DNA of 64,000 nucleotides from Paralichthys olivaceus (lineage: Eukaryota; Chordata; Actinopteri; Pleuronectiformes; Paralichthyidae), in contig NC_091098.1 of NCBI RefSeq assembly GCF_024713975.1, positions 27,604,316 to 27,668,315 of the forward strand, given 5' to 3'. Of this stretch, positions 1-21,437 are shown in pieces. Positions within the stretch are counted from its first letter, which is position 1. Every line of letters begins with the position of its first letter. The translations under genes and the position numbers were made by a program. The notes beneath the pieces are model-generated. The model ran no database searches. It was given only the letters and a program-made list of their open reading frames with translations, and was not told where the DNA came from.

Positions 1-1554
1 CACAGACACACACAGACACACACACACACAGACACAGACACACACTACATTCAGGTCCTCTTACAACGTCGAACAGTTGCAAACAGCTGCAGATACGAAG
101 CTGTGATTGGTGTGAAACATTAATAACCATGGAACATCTCTCCATCTGTTTCACAGCTGCTCCTTCTTTTCTCTCTTCTCACATTCGTTCCATCTTTTTT
201 CGGACACGTCCTACGAGCACTTTCTAACACAAGAAAATCCAAATAAATTAAGGTTTTCATTATTTTCAGTGCACTGTCCAGAGCATAATAACTTCACCTC
301 TTTTATTCTCTGTGTGGAAACGTGCACTTGTTTTAATTCCCACTCATTTATTCCTGTTTTTACTTTCACCCGTCACCGTCTGTACGAACACACACGTGCA
401 CACTTGTAAATCTCCTCAGGTGTCATTAGAAGACGTTCATATCTGAGCAGCTTTAGAGTTCAGTCGTCTCCTAATCTGAACGAGCGGAGCAGGGATTATC
501 TGGAATCAGAGCATCGAGTGTGGATTCTACAAATTCAAGTCCAGACGGAGCCGAACTCAGCTGAACAAAGCTGAGTGCTGTTGCTATGGAAACTCACCTG
601 TTGGTTCTCCCTCACCTGTGAAGAGACGAAGTGAAGCGGAGAGAAAGATAAATAAAAGATTTCCTGGCTCTTGAGTTGATCCCTCAGACAAACAGTTTCC
701 GCGCCGCTCGTGTTGAGTCACATGTTGGACATGTGGGCGTGGCCTGACAGTCTCCAACGTGAAATCTGTCAACAATACACATATAATGTATATTATATAT
801 ATATTATATTTATAATGTATATTTTATATATATATTATAAATATAATGTTTGATTTGTAGTCTTTGCACCTTCCCGCTGAATTCTGCAGATATATCGACG
901 CCCGGGAGCTGAAGTCTGACAAAGACATTTTTATGATGTTAGTCATGCTTCCTTTTGTTTCCTGCTTCCTGCAAGACGGAGCTTGAACTAAATACTTTGT
1001 GTCGGTGTCAGACAACCTGAATATATTGATCTGTTTTATTGACAGTGAATAAAACATGGGTGAAGTAAATCAGTGATTCTGGGATGAGATGTTTGAGTCA
1101 TAGCTCAACAGCTTCCTGCTGAACCTTGTTCTTCAGTGTTAGCATGCGTTAGCATCATGACGCTTCACGGGCCGAGAGACGTCTTTATTTGAAAATGTTG
1201 AGCATCGATCCACCGTCACTCTGCGTCAGAGGCCGAGATCACGGCGGGTTCTCCACAGGTTCTTGGACCAGGTTGAAGTCACCTGTACCATCACACAGTT
1301 TGTATCTGTGTCAAGTTTTCAAGTCTCACTTGTCACTGGTAAGTTAACACAGGGTCAACAGAAGAGTGACGAGAAGGAAGTGAAACCAAAGTGACGAGTG
1401 TGAACTTTACTGCAGCTTGTGTTGTGACCTTTAAAAACAGTAACATGATCAAAAGAAAGCAGCGCTGAGAATTAAGAAATCCAGTCTGAAACGAGCCGTC
1501 CTCCTCTTTCTGTCCGAGTCCTCCTCCCTTACCTCGTTGTCCCTCTGTCACCAG
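1..1554. other. 5' edge: upstream intron or flank of gene A, no exon recognised
   Basis: This stretch lies upstream of the first recognisable exon of gene A. It opens with a CA/CAGA simple repeat (1-46) and holds an AT-rich, partly palindromic stretch (about 779-850). I see no convincing coding exon on either strand: the short open frames lack splice context and family resemblance. The first coding exon of gene A starts in phase 0 with no ATG of its own, so the true start and promoter are probably further upstream, outside the window. Confidence 0.5.
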
Positions 1555-10401
<8,847 letters not shown>

Positions 10402-12760
10402 AAACCAGCCATCACCAGGAAAACAGACGCCACATGTGAACACACAGCGTGATGCCGGCTGTCAGAAACATCCTGCTGTAACGAACAGGAGATTTAAACA
10501 TCTCTGTCAGAACGGAGGCTTCTCAGAGTCGCTGGGAAAATAGTGACATAGCTGTTATAATGCACTGTAGCCTTAAACACACACTAACACACAGACACAC
10601 AAACAGAAGAGGGGAGCACCTTCATCACCGGAGGAGGGAAAGGGGGGGGGGCAAAGGTCAAAGTGATGCAAGTTGCGTCGTCTTGGGGGGGGGGGGGGGG
10701 GGTTCAAAGGGAAAGAAGATCACACTCGCTCCTTCATTTCGTTAAGAAGACGAGGACTTGATTTAATAGATGTGTATTTTTTTAGGGCATTGTTTTTAAG
10801 TTCAACACTTTTTAGTTGTAGGAAAATATAAAAACAATGCAAACCAACTTTTTAAGTGGCTCCATATCACAAAGTTTATCAGAGGTCACTCGTCTTCGCT
10901 CCTCATGATTCTAACATGTGACGATGTTAATCTAAGGAACCTACTTGTTATCTGACTCGGACCAAAGTTATCGGGCGTCTTTGAACGTCTCCTGCTGTTT
11001 CACTAGTCTTAGCATTATTAACACTATTTTAAATATCCGGCAGTTTCTAAAGTCTCACAGCTGTTTCTCACCATAACTACATATCACATAAGTCTTAGCC
11101 ACAGAAATACTGTGAAAGAGAAAACTAACTTTTATTAAAGATTTTATGAGCATTTTTTTGTATCGACAGTGTGAAACTTTGAGTTGTTTTAATGTCACAG
11201 CGACGTCTCCCTGAGAGCGACACACAAATACTTGAAACAAAGCCAATGCAAAAACAGATGTAGAGGAGGGTTTGTCTTTTATCAACCTTAGGAACTAAGA
11301 GTGGTTCTGTTCATTCGACTGTAGATGTTTGATGATGGTTTTAATGATAAAAGTAGCTTGAGTTTAGTTTTAATCCTGGAAAACAAACGAGTCTGTAACT
11401 CTGGTTCAAAACTTTTTCCAGAAATTAAAAAAAGAGATGGACACAATATTTTTGTAAACTATCACTGACTACTTTTTCTTTAAAGACGTTTTTCAGTTTA
11501 AAAAAAAACAGATTCAGAGGACTGCCATGAAAATCATTTAAAAGATGCCTTCTCAAGGTCTGTGTGGGGCACATGCTTCTGTATGGTATGTTTACATCAT
11601 GCCAAGTAAGTATTACCCTCTGTCATGTAGAGAAGAACTGTTGTTACCCCGTGAGACGTTAACACCAAACTATCGTAGTTTACACATTTCCATCATCTAC
11701 TAAAGATCCAGTATCAGCTGTTGACTGGAACATGTTTCTCAGGCTGAATGCTTCAGCTTCAGGGTGTTAACCAGAAATCTACTGTGACCTCACTCACCTT
11801 TCAAATGTTGATGTTATTTTGAAAACTGGAAGATTTTTTCTATCGTCACCAAATTAAAGTAAACGGGCATTACCTCAGACACAGGACAACTGTGCACCAC
11901 TCGTCCTTTAGTGTCTCTATTCTGTGAATATATGCTGTAGCTTTCTGCTCCCATATGACCTGTATGTGTATCTATATTTAGCTTGTATTTTATCACTGGA
12001 ACTGTTTTTTACATAGTGTTTTGTTTACTGTATCCATAGAAAGGTTTACAAGTCTTTTAACTCTCTTGTTTGACCAAGAACTAGTTTTTTCTTTTACAAA
12101 AACATGCACAAGTCTTTGCAAATCGCTGTTTTAATGTTAAATGAGCAGCTGACTTAGAAAGAGTCCTCAGTGGTGCTCCCCCACTTAAAGAGCCACCAGG
12201 ATCCTTCTTTTACTTTCAAGTCTGATTTTACTGTTTTTAAAAACAGAAAGTAACTGTTTACATGCTTTGTTAACACTGATGAATCTGTTGAATGTTTAAT
12301 GAAACCAGTTCACAAATAGTTTTTCTCTTTTGTAACTGCTCTTTTAAGACTTTTTATGTATGTTAAGAAGATACAGTTTATATTAACACCACACAAAGCT
12401 TGCTTGAATTTTGTTATAACACGATAGAACATATTAATCAATAGCTGTTTGACATAGTGTGTTATTTACATGTAAACCCTTTGCGTGTGTATTTGTAGAC
12501 ATCTGAGAACAGTTTCTGCTTTTTCCTCTTAAACTGCTTTGTGCTTTATCTTTTATCAGAGGTTTGTGTTTCTGCTTTTAGTTTTGTTGTTTTACTTTTT
12601 ATGAATCAAAAGTGCAAAAGCATTTCAAAAGATCGGATTCTGTGTTATTTTTATACTTTTTTAGGAGAGAACATTTTTTTAATGTTTTTTTATTTTTTGT
12701 GTAATTCCTATAGCAACATATATATAATTTTACTCAATAAAAAACAGCTTGCTGCTAAAA
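10402..12760 (+). other. 3' UTR of gene A with poly(A) signal
   Basis: After the stop at 10399-10401 there is about 2.3 kb of AT-rich sequence without coding character, ending at a clear AATAAA at 12736-12741. G-runs lie at about 10638-10702. The stop codon itself is embedded in an AATAAA hexamer (10397-10402). That hexamer is probably unused, because the following sequence still looks like a long 3' UTR. Confidence 0.7.
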
Positions 12761-14470
12761 TCCACTGACACGTGTCCTGTTTGAGCTGCTGAGCCACCTG
12801 TGAGCATTTACCTGACGTTGGAAGATTCCTCCCAAGGGTCAAAGGTCAATGAGAATGAAAGTAATTACTTTCATCATTGGTTTTATTCCATGTCGCAATT
12901 ATATAGATAGATATAGATAGATACTTATTGATCCTGAGGCTATATTCATACTCATATTATAAGAATAACAAAAGGTGAAGAATCATGAATAAGTTCACTG
13001 CGGTGAGATGAAAGTCACCAGAACTACCACAGATCTGTGAGTGTAAAGAAATATGTGCTGATGGAGACACTGAGGAGACAGATATTTGGCAAAGTACTGA
13101 AGCCGAATATAAATACAGATTTAAAGATAAATAACTGAAGCTACAAAAAGTTAGACCAACACACTATAAAATGATGGTGCAGCATTTAAAAAAAGTTATA
13201 ACAGTGCAAGAGTAAAACTTACAAGACTAGAGAAATAAGAAATATAGAATCTATTAAAGATAAATATAGACAGTAATGGAGACAGTCTGGCAGCCTAGTG
13301 TCACAGTTAATGTGTTCATCACCTTCAATAAGATGGAGAACTACAAATGTTTTCACAGAATCCATAAAAATCTAATCTCTCTACTGAGCAACGTTCAAGG
13401 CCAACTTGAAACCTTCTCCTTAAAAGATATTATAATATGGACTCATCTGGGACAATTGCAGCAATAACTTTCTGGTAAATATCATTCTGATACTTGGAAT
13501 ATTTTACAAATCCATGACCCTGAAAGTGGAACCTGGATTTAATGTGTTTGATGAATTTCTTTTACATCAAACTCTTAAACTCATTGAAAAAATGAAGTGG
13601 CCTTGTTATTTTAACTGAACATTTATTTAAATTCTTATTCTATAAGTTGTATTGTATACATCATGACATTTTTATGTTTAATCTCCTGCTTTTAGTTTAT
13701 CCTTCCAGCTGCAGCTTATCTGTCTCCATATTGTTTGAACCATATCGTTTATTAACTGTCTCTGGTTTTACATTAGTTCAGATAAAGTTAAATAATAAGA
13801 ATCAGCATCGTAGTAAAATCTATTATTATTATTAGTATTATGCACTTCCGTGTTTACTCATTTCATCCCACGTGACATCCCTCCAGCCAATCAGGGGTTT
13901 TCTGGTGACCAACGTGAATTAACATGGTTACCGCGATTTAAACCTTTATATCAAGTTCTGTATGTATAAACATATATTATAAATATTAATATTTACGATA
14001 CATAGTCATATGTGTATTTATTAGGCCATTGATTATTACACAGAAACATTTTAATTAAACAATTAAATATATATGATTATCAAAAACGTTATAATTTCCC
14101 ATCAACCACCGCAGGAGTCAGATTCGTAGGTGTAAATATTAAAACTATAGAAAATCTCAATGTTTGGTTTAACATGTGTTTGCTAGCGGCTGGTGAATAG
14201 GCTAGCTTAGCTTCAAACTCCACATGGGAAACTGTGAATAACGTGACGGTAACATTCGGTTCCGCTTCATTTTCTCGTCAAACATATAAACATTAAAGTT
14301 CAGAACATGAAATCCTGTAAATGTGCATTGTTAGCATCATGTCAGCTAACGGCTAACGCATGGCGCTAGCTTAGCTCCCAAAGCTAGCTAGGAAATAGAC
14401 AGAAAGTACAAACGCACGTTGTCGCAGGAAGTAGTTTGATCAGAATAAGTTGTTTCACCACAATCGTGGA
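12761..14470. other. Spacer between gene A and gene B
   Basis: No gene seen. At 12895-13265 there is a degenerate repeat beginning with GATA units and ACTTATTGATCC, a signature common at ends of fish retroelement fragments. Around 14160-14400 GCTAGC-type words are dense, as often seen near fish promoters. Short open frames here have no splice or codon support. Confidence 0.5.
12895..13265. repeat. GATA tract followed by degenerate retroelement-like fragment
   Basis: A short (GATA)n at about 12900-12925 runs into CTTATTGATCCTGAGG and then an A-rich stretch (ATAAATACAG, TGCAAGAGTAAAA). This resembles the decayed ends of LINE-type elements in fish. The class is a guess from recall; a repeat-library search would decide. 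Confidence 0.35.
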
Positions 14471-14640
14471 GTTTCGTGATGTTTCAGTGACGTGTCCCCG
14501 GGGGACAGGGACCGGAGGCCGGTGAGTGACCCGGGGTTAGGGGAGGGATCAGCGGGGCTCAGGAGCTGCAGTCGGGTTCCGGAGGTTTAAAGACCCGCAG
14601 GGATCCGGAGCAGCGCCGCTGAGTGAGTCACACGTTTCAT
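14440..14640 (+). promoter_or_regulatory. Possible promoter and non-coding first exon of gene B
   Basis: Against the AT-rich surroundings this segment is GC- and CpG-rich (CCCCGGGGGACAGGGACCGGAGG). It contains a good donor, GGCCG|GTGAGT, with GT at 14522-14523. Gene B's first coding exon begins only two bases before its ATG (acceptor ending at 20170), so a non-coding upstream exon is required. If this is it, the minisatellite at 15.5-19.6 kb sits in intron 1. RNA evidence is lacking. Confidence 0.4.
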
Positions 14641-15504
14641 GTTGTTCAGGTTTCATGGGAACTCGTTTTCAAACACGCACATGTTTTTAACGCACTGCAC
14701 GTCACTACGCAGCTTTCACGCAGGATTCTTTGTCAGAAATCAGTTAGCGTAATGTTCACTACGTTTTTAGCTCGCGACATGTAGCCACCGCGGCTAATGT
14801 CCCCGTTTCGTCCATTACGAGATGTGTGATTCTCTTTATTTCCTCATTAACGTCACTCAGGAAACTCGTGTGGACGTTAAACAAGCTAGCTAGCTAATGT
14901 TTGAGTTCGCTGGTTTACGAGTCTGATTAACAGCTGACGTAGTTTCTAGAGAACTAATTGTGATATTTGCGTAGTTTCGTCAAAGAGAAGTTTAGTTCGT
15001 TACGTTATGTTTCACTTCCGGTCAGTTTAGACTTTGATTTGTAGAAATATGCGCACGTTGTGTTAAAACACGTTAAATGTTCGATGGGTTGTGGTTGTGT
15101 AGTGGACATGTCCACATGCGCTCTCCTCATTCAAACGTCCCAACATGGCTCCTCTTCCGGCTCGGGGACATAAACCTGTTCGGTTTGTTTACAGTGGGTC
15201 TGAGATCGGTTTTGTTTGAATCCGCGTGTCGACCACAGACTTTATTTAAAGTCACCGGCTGGTGAGCTGATCCAGAGTCAGCTGGTTTAAGGAGCCATCT
15301 GCTTTCTTCCCATTGGTCCGAGGTTCCCACACTTTATTGTGATTGGTGCAGAGGCGGAGTCATCCAATGGTTGCGTTCGAGTTCACGCAGGAAGTTACCA
15401 ATGTGTATCAAAACATCTGCACATTCATTTATTTTGTGTCAGATTGAAAAACACAATTCACACTGGTTCTTCTCAGTTTCACCTGGGGACGTGTTGGTGA
15501 GGAA

Positions 15505-18500
15505 ATCAAACACACACTGTCAGGAGGAAGCAGATCAGGCACACACTGTCAGGAGGAAGCAGATCAAACACACACTGTCAGAAGGAAGCAGCAGATCAAA
15601 CACACACTGTCAGGAAGAAGCAGCAGATCAAACACACACTGTCAGGAGGAAGCAGATCAGGCACACACTGTCAGGAGGAAGCAGGAAATCAAACACACGC
15701 TGTCAGGAGGAAGCAGCAGATCAAACACACACTGTCAGGAGGAAGCAGGAAATCAAACACACACTGTCAGGAGGAAGCAGCAGATCAGACACACACTGTC
15801 AGGAGGAAGCAGATCAAACACACACTGTCAGGAGGAAGCAGCAGATCAAACACACGCTGTCAAGAGGAAGCAGATCAAACACACACTGTCAGGAGGAAGC
15901 AGGAAATCAAACACACACTGTCAGGAGGAAGCAGGAAATCAAACACACGCTGTCAGGAGGAAGCAGCAGATCAAACACACACTGTCAGGAGGAAGCAGGA
16001 AATCAAACACAAGCTGTCAGGAGGAAGCAGCAAATCAAACACACGCTGTCAGGAGGAAGCAGGAAATCAAACACACTGTCAGGAGGAAGCAGAAGATCAA
16101 ACACACACTGTCAGGAGGAAGCAGATCAAACACACACTGTCAGGAGGAAGCAGCAGATCAAACACACACTGTCAGGAGGAAGCAGGAAATCAATCACACA
16201 CTGTCAGGAGGAAGCAGCAGATCAAACACACACTGTCAGGAGGAAACAGCAGATCAAACACACACTGTCAGGAGGAAGCAGCAGATCAAACACACACTGT
16301 CAGGAGGAAGCAGATCAAACACACTCTGTCAGGAGGAAGCAGATCAAACACACACTGTCAGGAGGAAACAGCAGTTCAAACACACACTGTCAGGAGGAAG
16401 CAGATCAAACACACACTGTCAGGAGGAAGCAGCAGATCAAACACACACTGTCAGGAGGAAGCAGCAGATCAAACACACACTGTCAGGAGGAAGCAGATCA
16501 AACACACACTGTCAGGAGGAGGCAGCAGATCAAACACACGGTGTCAGGAGGAAGCAGCAAATCAAACACACTGTCAGGAGGAAGCAGCAGATCAAACACA
16601 CACTGTAAGGAGGAAGCAGCAAATCAAACACACACTGTCAGGAGGAAGCAGCAGATCAAACACACGCTGTCAGGAGGAAGCAGCACATCAAACACACGCT
16701 GTCAGAAGGAAGCAGCAGATCAAACACACGCTGTCAGAAGGAAGCAGCAGATCAAACACACACTGTCAGGAGGAAGCAGCAGATCAAACACACACTGTCA
16801 GGAGGAAGCAGCAGATCAAACACACACTGTCAGGAGGAAACAGGAAATCAAACACACACTGTCAGGAGGAAGCAGCAGATCAAACACACACTGTCAGGAG
16901 GAAGCAGCAGATCAAACACACACTGTCAGGAGGAAGCAGGAAATCAAACACACAGTGTCAGGAGGAAGCAGAAGATCCAACACACAGTGTCAGGAGGAAG
17001 CAGATCAAACACACACTGTCAGGAGGAAACAGGAAATCAAACACACAGTGTCAGGAGGAAGCAGCATATCAAACACACACTGTCAGGAGGAAGCAGGAAA
17101 TCAAACACACAGTGTCAGGAGGAACCAGCAGATCAAACACACACTGTCAAGAGGAAGCAGCAGATCAAACACACACTGTCAGGAGGAACCAGCAGATCAA
17201 ACACACTCTGTCAGGAGGAAGCAGCAGATCAAACACACGCTGTCAGGAGGAAGCAGCAGATCAAATACACAGTGTCAGGAGGAAGCAGCAGATCAAACAC
17301 ACACTGTCAGGAGGAAGCAGCAGATCAAACACACACTGTAGCAGATCAAACACACACTGTCAGGAGGAAGCAGGAATTCAAACACACAGTGTCAGGAGGA
17401 AGCAGGAAATCAAACACACACTGTAGCAGATCAAACACACACTGTCAGGAGGAAGCAGCAGATCAAACACACACTGTCAGGAGCAAGCAGCAGATCAAAC
17501 ACACACTGTCAGGAGGAAGCAGCAGATCAAACACACAGTGTCAGGAGGAAGCAGATCAAACACACACTGTCAGGAGGAAGCAGGAAATCAAACACACACT
17601 GTCAGGAGGAAGCAGGAAATCAAACACAAGGTCAAGAGGAAGCATCAGATCAAACACACACTGTCATTAGGAAGCAGGAAATCAAACACACAGTGTCAGG
17701 AGGAACCAGCAGATCAAACACACACTGTCAAGAGGAAGCAGCAGATCAAACACACACTGTCAGGAGGAACCAGCAGATCAAACACACTCTGTCAGGAGGA
17801 AGCAGCAGATCAAACACACGCTGTCAGGAGGAAGCAGCAGATCCAACACACACTGTCAGGAGGAAGCAGCAGATCAAACACACACTGTCAGGAGGAAACA
17901 GGAAATCAAACACACACTGTCAGGAGGAAGCAGCAGATCAAACACACACTGTCAGGAGGAAGCAGCAGATCAAACACACACTGTCAGGAGGAAGCAGGAA
18001 ATCAAACACACAGTGTCAGGAGGAAGCAGAAGATCCAACACACAGTGTCAGGAGGAAGCAGATCAAACACACACTGTCAGGAGGAAACAGGAAATCAAAC
18101 ACACAGTGTCAGGAGGAAGCAGCATATCAAACACACACTGTCAGGAGGAAGCAGGAAATCAAACACACAGTGTCAGGAGGAACCAGCAGATCAAACACAC
18201 ACTGTCAAGAGGAAGCAGCAGATCAAACACACACTGTCAGGAGGAACCAGCAGATCAAACACACTCTGTCAGGAGGAAGCAGCAGATCAAACACACGCTG
18301 TCAGGAGGAAGCAGCAGATCAAATACACAGTGTCAGGAGGAAGCAGCAGATCAAACACACACTGTCAGGAGGAAGCAGCAGATCAAACACACACTGTAGC
18401 AGATCAAACACACACTGTCAGGAGGAAGCAGGAATTCAAACACACAGTGTCAGGAGGAAGCAGGAAATCAAACACACACTGTAGCAGATCAAACACACAC

Positions 18501-19575
18501 TGTCAGGAGGAAGCAGCAGATCAAACACACACTGTCAGGAGCAAGCAGCAGATCAAACACACACTGTCAGGAGGAAGCAGCAGATCAAACACACAGTGTC
18601 AGGAGGAAGCAGATCAAACACACACTGTCAGGAGGAAGCAGGAAATCAAACACACACTGTCAGGAGGAAGCAGGAAATCAAACACAAGGTCAAGAGGAAG
18701 CATCAGATCAAACACACACTGTCATTAGGAAGCAGGAAATCAAACACACAGTGTCAGGAGGAACCAGCAGATCAAACACACACTGTCAAGAGGAAGCAGC
18801 AGATCAAACACACACTGTCAGGAGGAACCAGCAGATCAAACACACTCTGTCAGGAGGAAGCAGCAGATCAAACACACGCTGTCAGGAGGAAGCAGCAGAT
18901 CAAACACACAGTGTCAGGAGGAAGCAGCAGATCAAACACACAGTGTCAGGAGGAAGCAGCAGATCAAACACACACTGTCAGGAGGAAGCAGCAGATCAAA
19001 CACACACTGTCAGGAGGAAGCCGATCAAACAAACACTGTCAGGAGGAAGCAGCAGATCAAACACACACTGTAGCAGATCAAACACACACTGTCAGGCGGA
19101 AGCAGATCAAACACACACTGTCAGGAGGAAGCAGGAATTCAAACACACAGTGTCAGGAGGAAGCAGGAAATCAAACACACACTGTAGCAGATCAAACACA
19201 CACTGTCAGGAGGAAGCAGCAGATCAAACACACACTGTCAGGAGCAAGCAGCAGATCAAACACACACTGTCAGGAGGAAGCAGCAGATCAAACACACAGT
19301 GTCAGGAGGAAGCAGATCAAACACACACTGTCAGGAGGAAGCAGGAAATCAAACACACACTGTCAGGAGGAAGCAGGAAATCAAACACAGTGTCAAGAGG
19401 AAGCAGCAGATCAAACACACACTGTCATGAGGAATCAGCAGATCAAGACACGCTGTCAGGAGGAAGCAGCAGATCAAACACACACTGTCAGGAGGAAGCA
19501 GCAGATCAAACACACACTGTCAGGAGGAAGAAGCAGATCAAACACACACTGTCAGGAGGAAGCAGGAAATCGTTA
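15505..19575. repeat. 4 kb minisatellite, 29/32 bp units with higher-order structure
   Basis: About 4.07 kb of tandem units sharing the core CAAACACACACTGTCAGGAG and joined by AGCAGATC (29 bp), AGCAGCAGATC or AGCAGGAAATC (32 bp). Dividing span by unit length gives about 130 units. Diagnostic variants recur at a fixed distance: GAAGATCCAA at 16971 and 18029, and CACAAGGTC at 17625 and 18683. Both give 1,058 bp, so the right half is built from a higher-order block, with a further partial copy to about 19400. Units contain no stop in any forward frame, so long open frames across it are artefacts. Confidence 0.95.
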
Positions 19576-20170
19576 ATATGGTATTTTGTCCCAAAACAGA
19601 AAAACATTTAGTGGGTTCATCAAAACATGCATTAACTGATTGTTGAGCAAAGAGACTCAAATCAATAGACCCAGAGTTTATTTATAGCAAATCGCTTTTT
19701 ATTCGAGTCTGAGATTAACTGCACTTGCACTTTGAAGTACATGCATCATTTTTTGCAGGGAATAGCCAAAGTGGGCAGAAGGTAGTAAACAATACACACA
19801 ACTCATCTCTAACGTAGTTTTATTAACTGTGTTATGGGCTGTTATTACCAGCCTGAAATTGTTAGTGTTTCATTAAAAGAAGAGTCGGCAGTTTAATGCC
19901 ACACTTTGAAATGTAAAATGAGCAACTTGTCATTGGACAGTGATTTGGGGTGGCCCCTGATATCAGTGCTGTCTCTAGTGTCGTGCACAACGACACCTTT
20001 ATCAACATGTCTTTTTTTGAATGCTCACATTTGCTATGTGCTAAATGCTTCTGTGTTTTCTCACCCGTACTGTAACTCAAAGCCACACGCTAAGATCAGT
20101 GTTTTGTGTCTGTCTCTTATGTAATTGTATATTTATCTTGTGTTTGTGTAGGTTTGTGTACTGTGTGCAG
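19576..20170. other. Sequence between minisatellite and first coding exon of gene B
   Basis: Probable intron 1 remainder. I see no exon or repeat of note. It ends in the acceptor CTGTGTGCAG at 20161-20170, with a possible alternative acceptor at 20149-20150 (GTTTGTGTAG). Confidence 0.4.
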
Positions 20171-20172
20171 AG

Positions 20173-21437
20173 ATGGCAGTGAATGTAGCAGTGAATGCAG
20201 CAGCGAATGTACATTCATATAACCGCTATGAGCTGCTGGCGTGGCTCAATGACACGTTACAGACGTGCTTCACCAAGGTGGAGCAGGTATGCACAGGTAG
20301 GTCGTCACGCAAATGTGTTTATGTGTAAATAAAATGCCAAGAAGAAACAATGAGTGCATGTTGTGTGTATACTTTGGGTCTGTGGTAGGTGGGCGGAGCT
20401 TTCATGGCCTTGTTTGTTACAGATCTCACCAGTTTCAAGATCTGCCAAGACCACAAAGTTTGTAAAGCTCAGGAGACTCTGACATTCACCAATGTTTTTT
20501 TGTTCAGTTGCATAATAAGATTTAAATTACCATCATATTTCACAAGTTTTATTTTAGAAGCGAGTGACAATTCAGTACACGTTCATTTTTTTAAACGCAT
20601 GCAAATGTTGAGTAAGAGAAGACACAGAATATTTGGTCTCTACTACATGTTGAAGAGGAGAATAATAAACCATAAATATAGTCCCCATAAACCATCTGTA
20701 GGTTTTACACACTGGTGTTTACATAATTAATGTGTCACATGTTCCATTAGAGATTTTTCAGGAGATGCAAGCGCACCAATTTGCTTTGTAGAGCAACAAA
20801 TCACATCATACATGATCTCAAGGCATTTTACATAGTGACAGAATGACTTCTGTGTGTTTGTATCCTAATCCAGGTGCAGCTTATTGCCAGCTGATGGACT
20901 TGTTATTTCCTGGCTCTCTGGATCTTTCCAGGGTCCGGTTCCAAAGCAACAATCAGGTGGACTCTATCCACAACTACAGTTTACTGCAAGCTGCATTCAG
21001 AAGAACTGGAGTCGTACGAGTAAGTTTTTCTAAATATAAAAGTGGTGAGCGAGCAGTAAATCTGATAATATTTTAAGTTTGATCAATACTGTGTACTGAG
21101 TGTTTTTATGTTCTAATCCTCAATGCACCATTATCTAAACAACATGGGTTAGGTAAAAGACCTGATAACTTTCTTTGGGTCTTTGCAAGTTTTGGTGAAA
21201 GTGTCTTGTGTCTCATGTCATGGTGCGAGAGGTCATTCTCTTCAAGTAGATATTTGTGAGGTATATTCTCTTTTTTTGTCCAGTACGTCCCCATTGAGGC
21301 TCTGATGAAGAGGAACCCGACGGTGGCTCTGACCTTCCTGCAGTGGTTTAAGCTGTTTTTTAATGAGAACAACAAGGGCAGGGAGTACCACGCCCTGGAG
21401 GCCAGAGGAGGCCAGAGCATGGCTCCTGCTGACTCAG
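20173..21437 (+). other. EB1/MAPRE-type calponin-homology exons of gene B
   Basis: Exons 20173-20296, 20874-21019 and 21284-21437 encode a protein starting MAVNV with [26 protein letters not shown] and FLQWFKLFF. It aligns along its length with mapre1 downstream ([40 protein letters not shown]). The first coding exon ends at the same CTG codon phase, and the second exon is 146 nt in both genes. Several basic residues used by EB1 for microtubule binding differ: the position of human EB1 Lys59 is Ser and Lys66 is Asn, while Lys60 and Lys89 are Arg. Microtubule-tip affinity may therefore be altered. Numbering of EB1 is from memory. Confidence 0.93.

Noticed and set aside
15371..17341. 656-codon forward open frame (and similar ones to 19611)
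   Set aside because: It is the translation of the minisatellite. Units of 29 and 32 bp rotate the frame and contain no stops in any forward frame, so long open frames are expected by construction.
15505..19575. CRISPR-like look of short repeats with small variable joins
   Set aside because: Joins are near-identical variants, not unique spacers, and the host is a vertebrate; this is a minisatellite.
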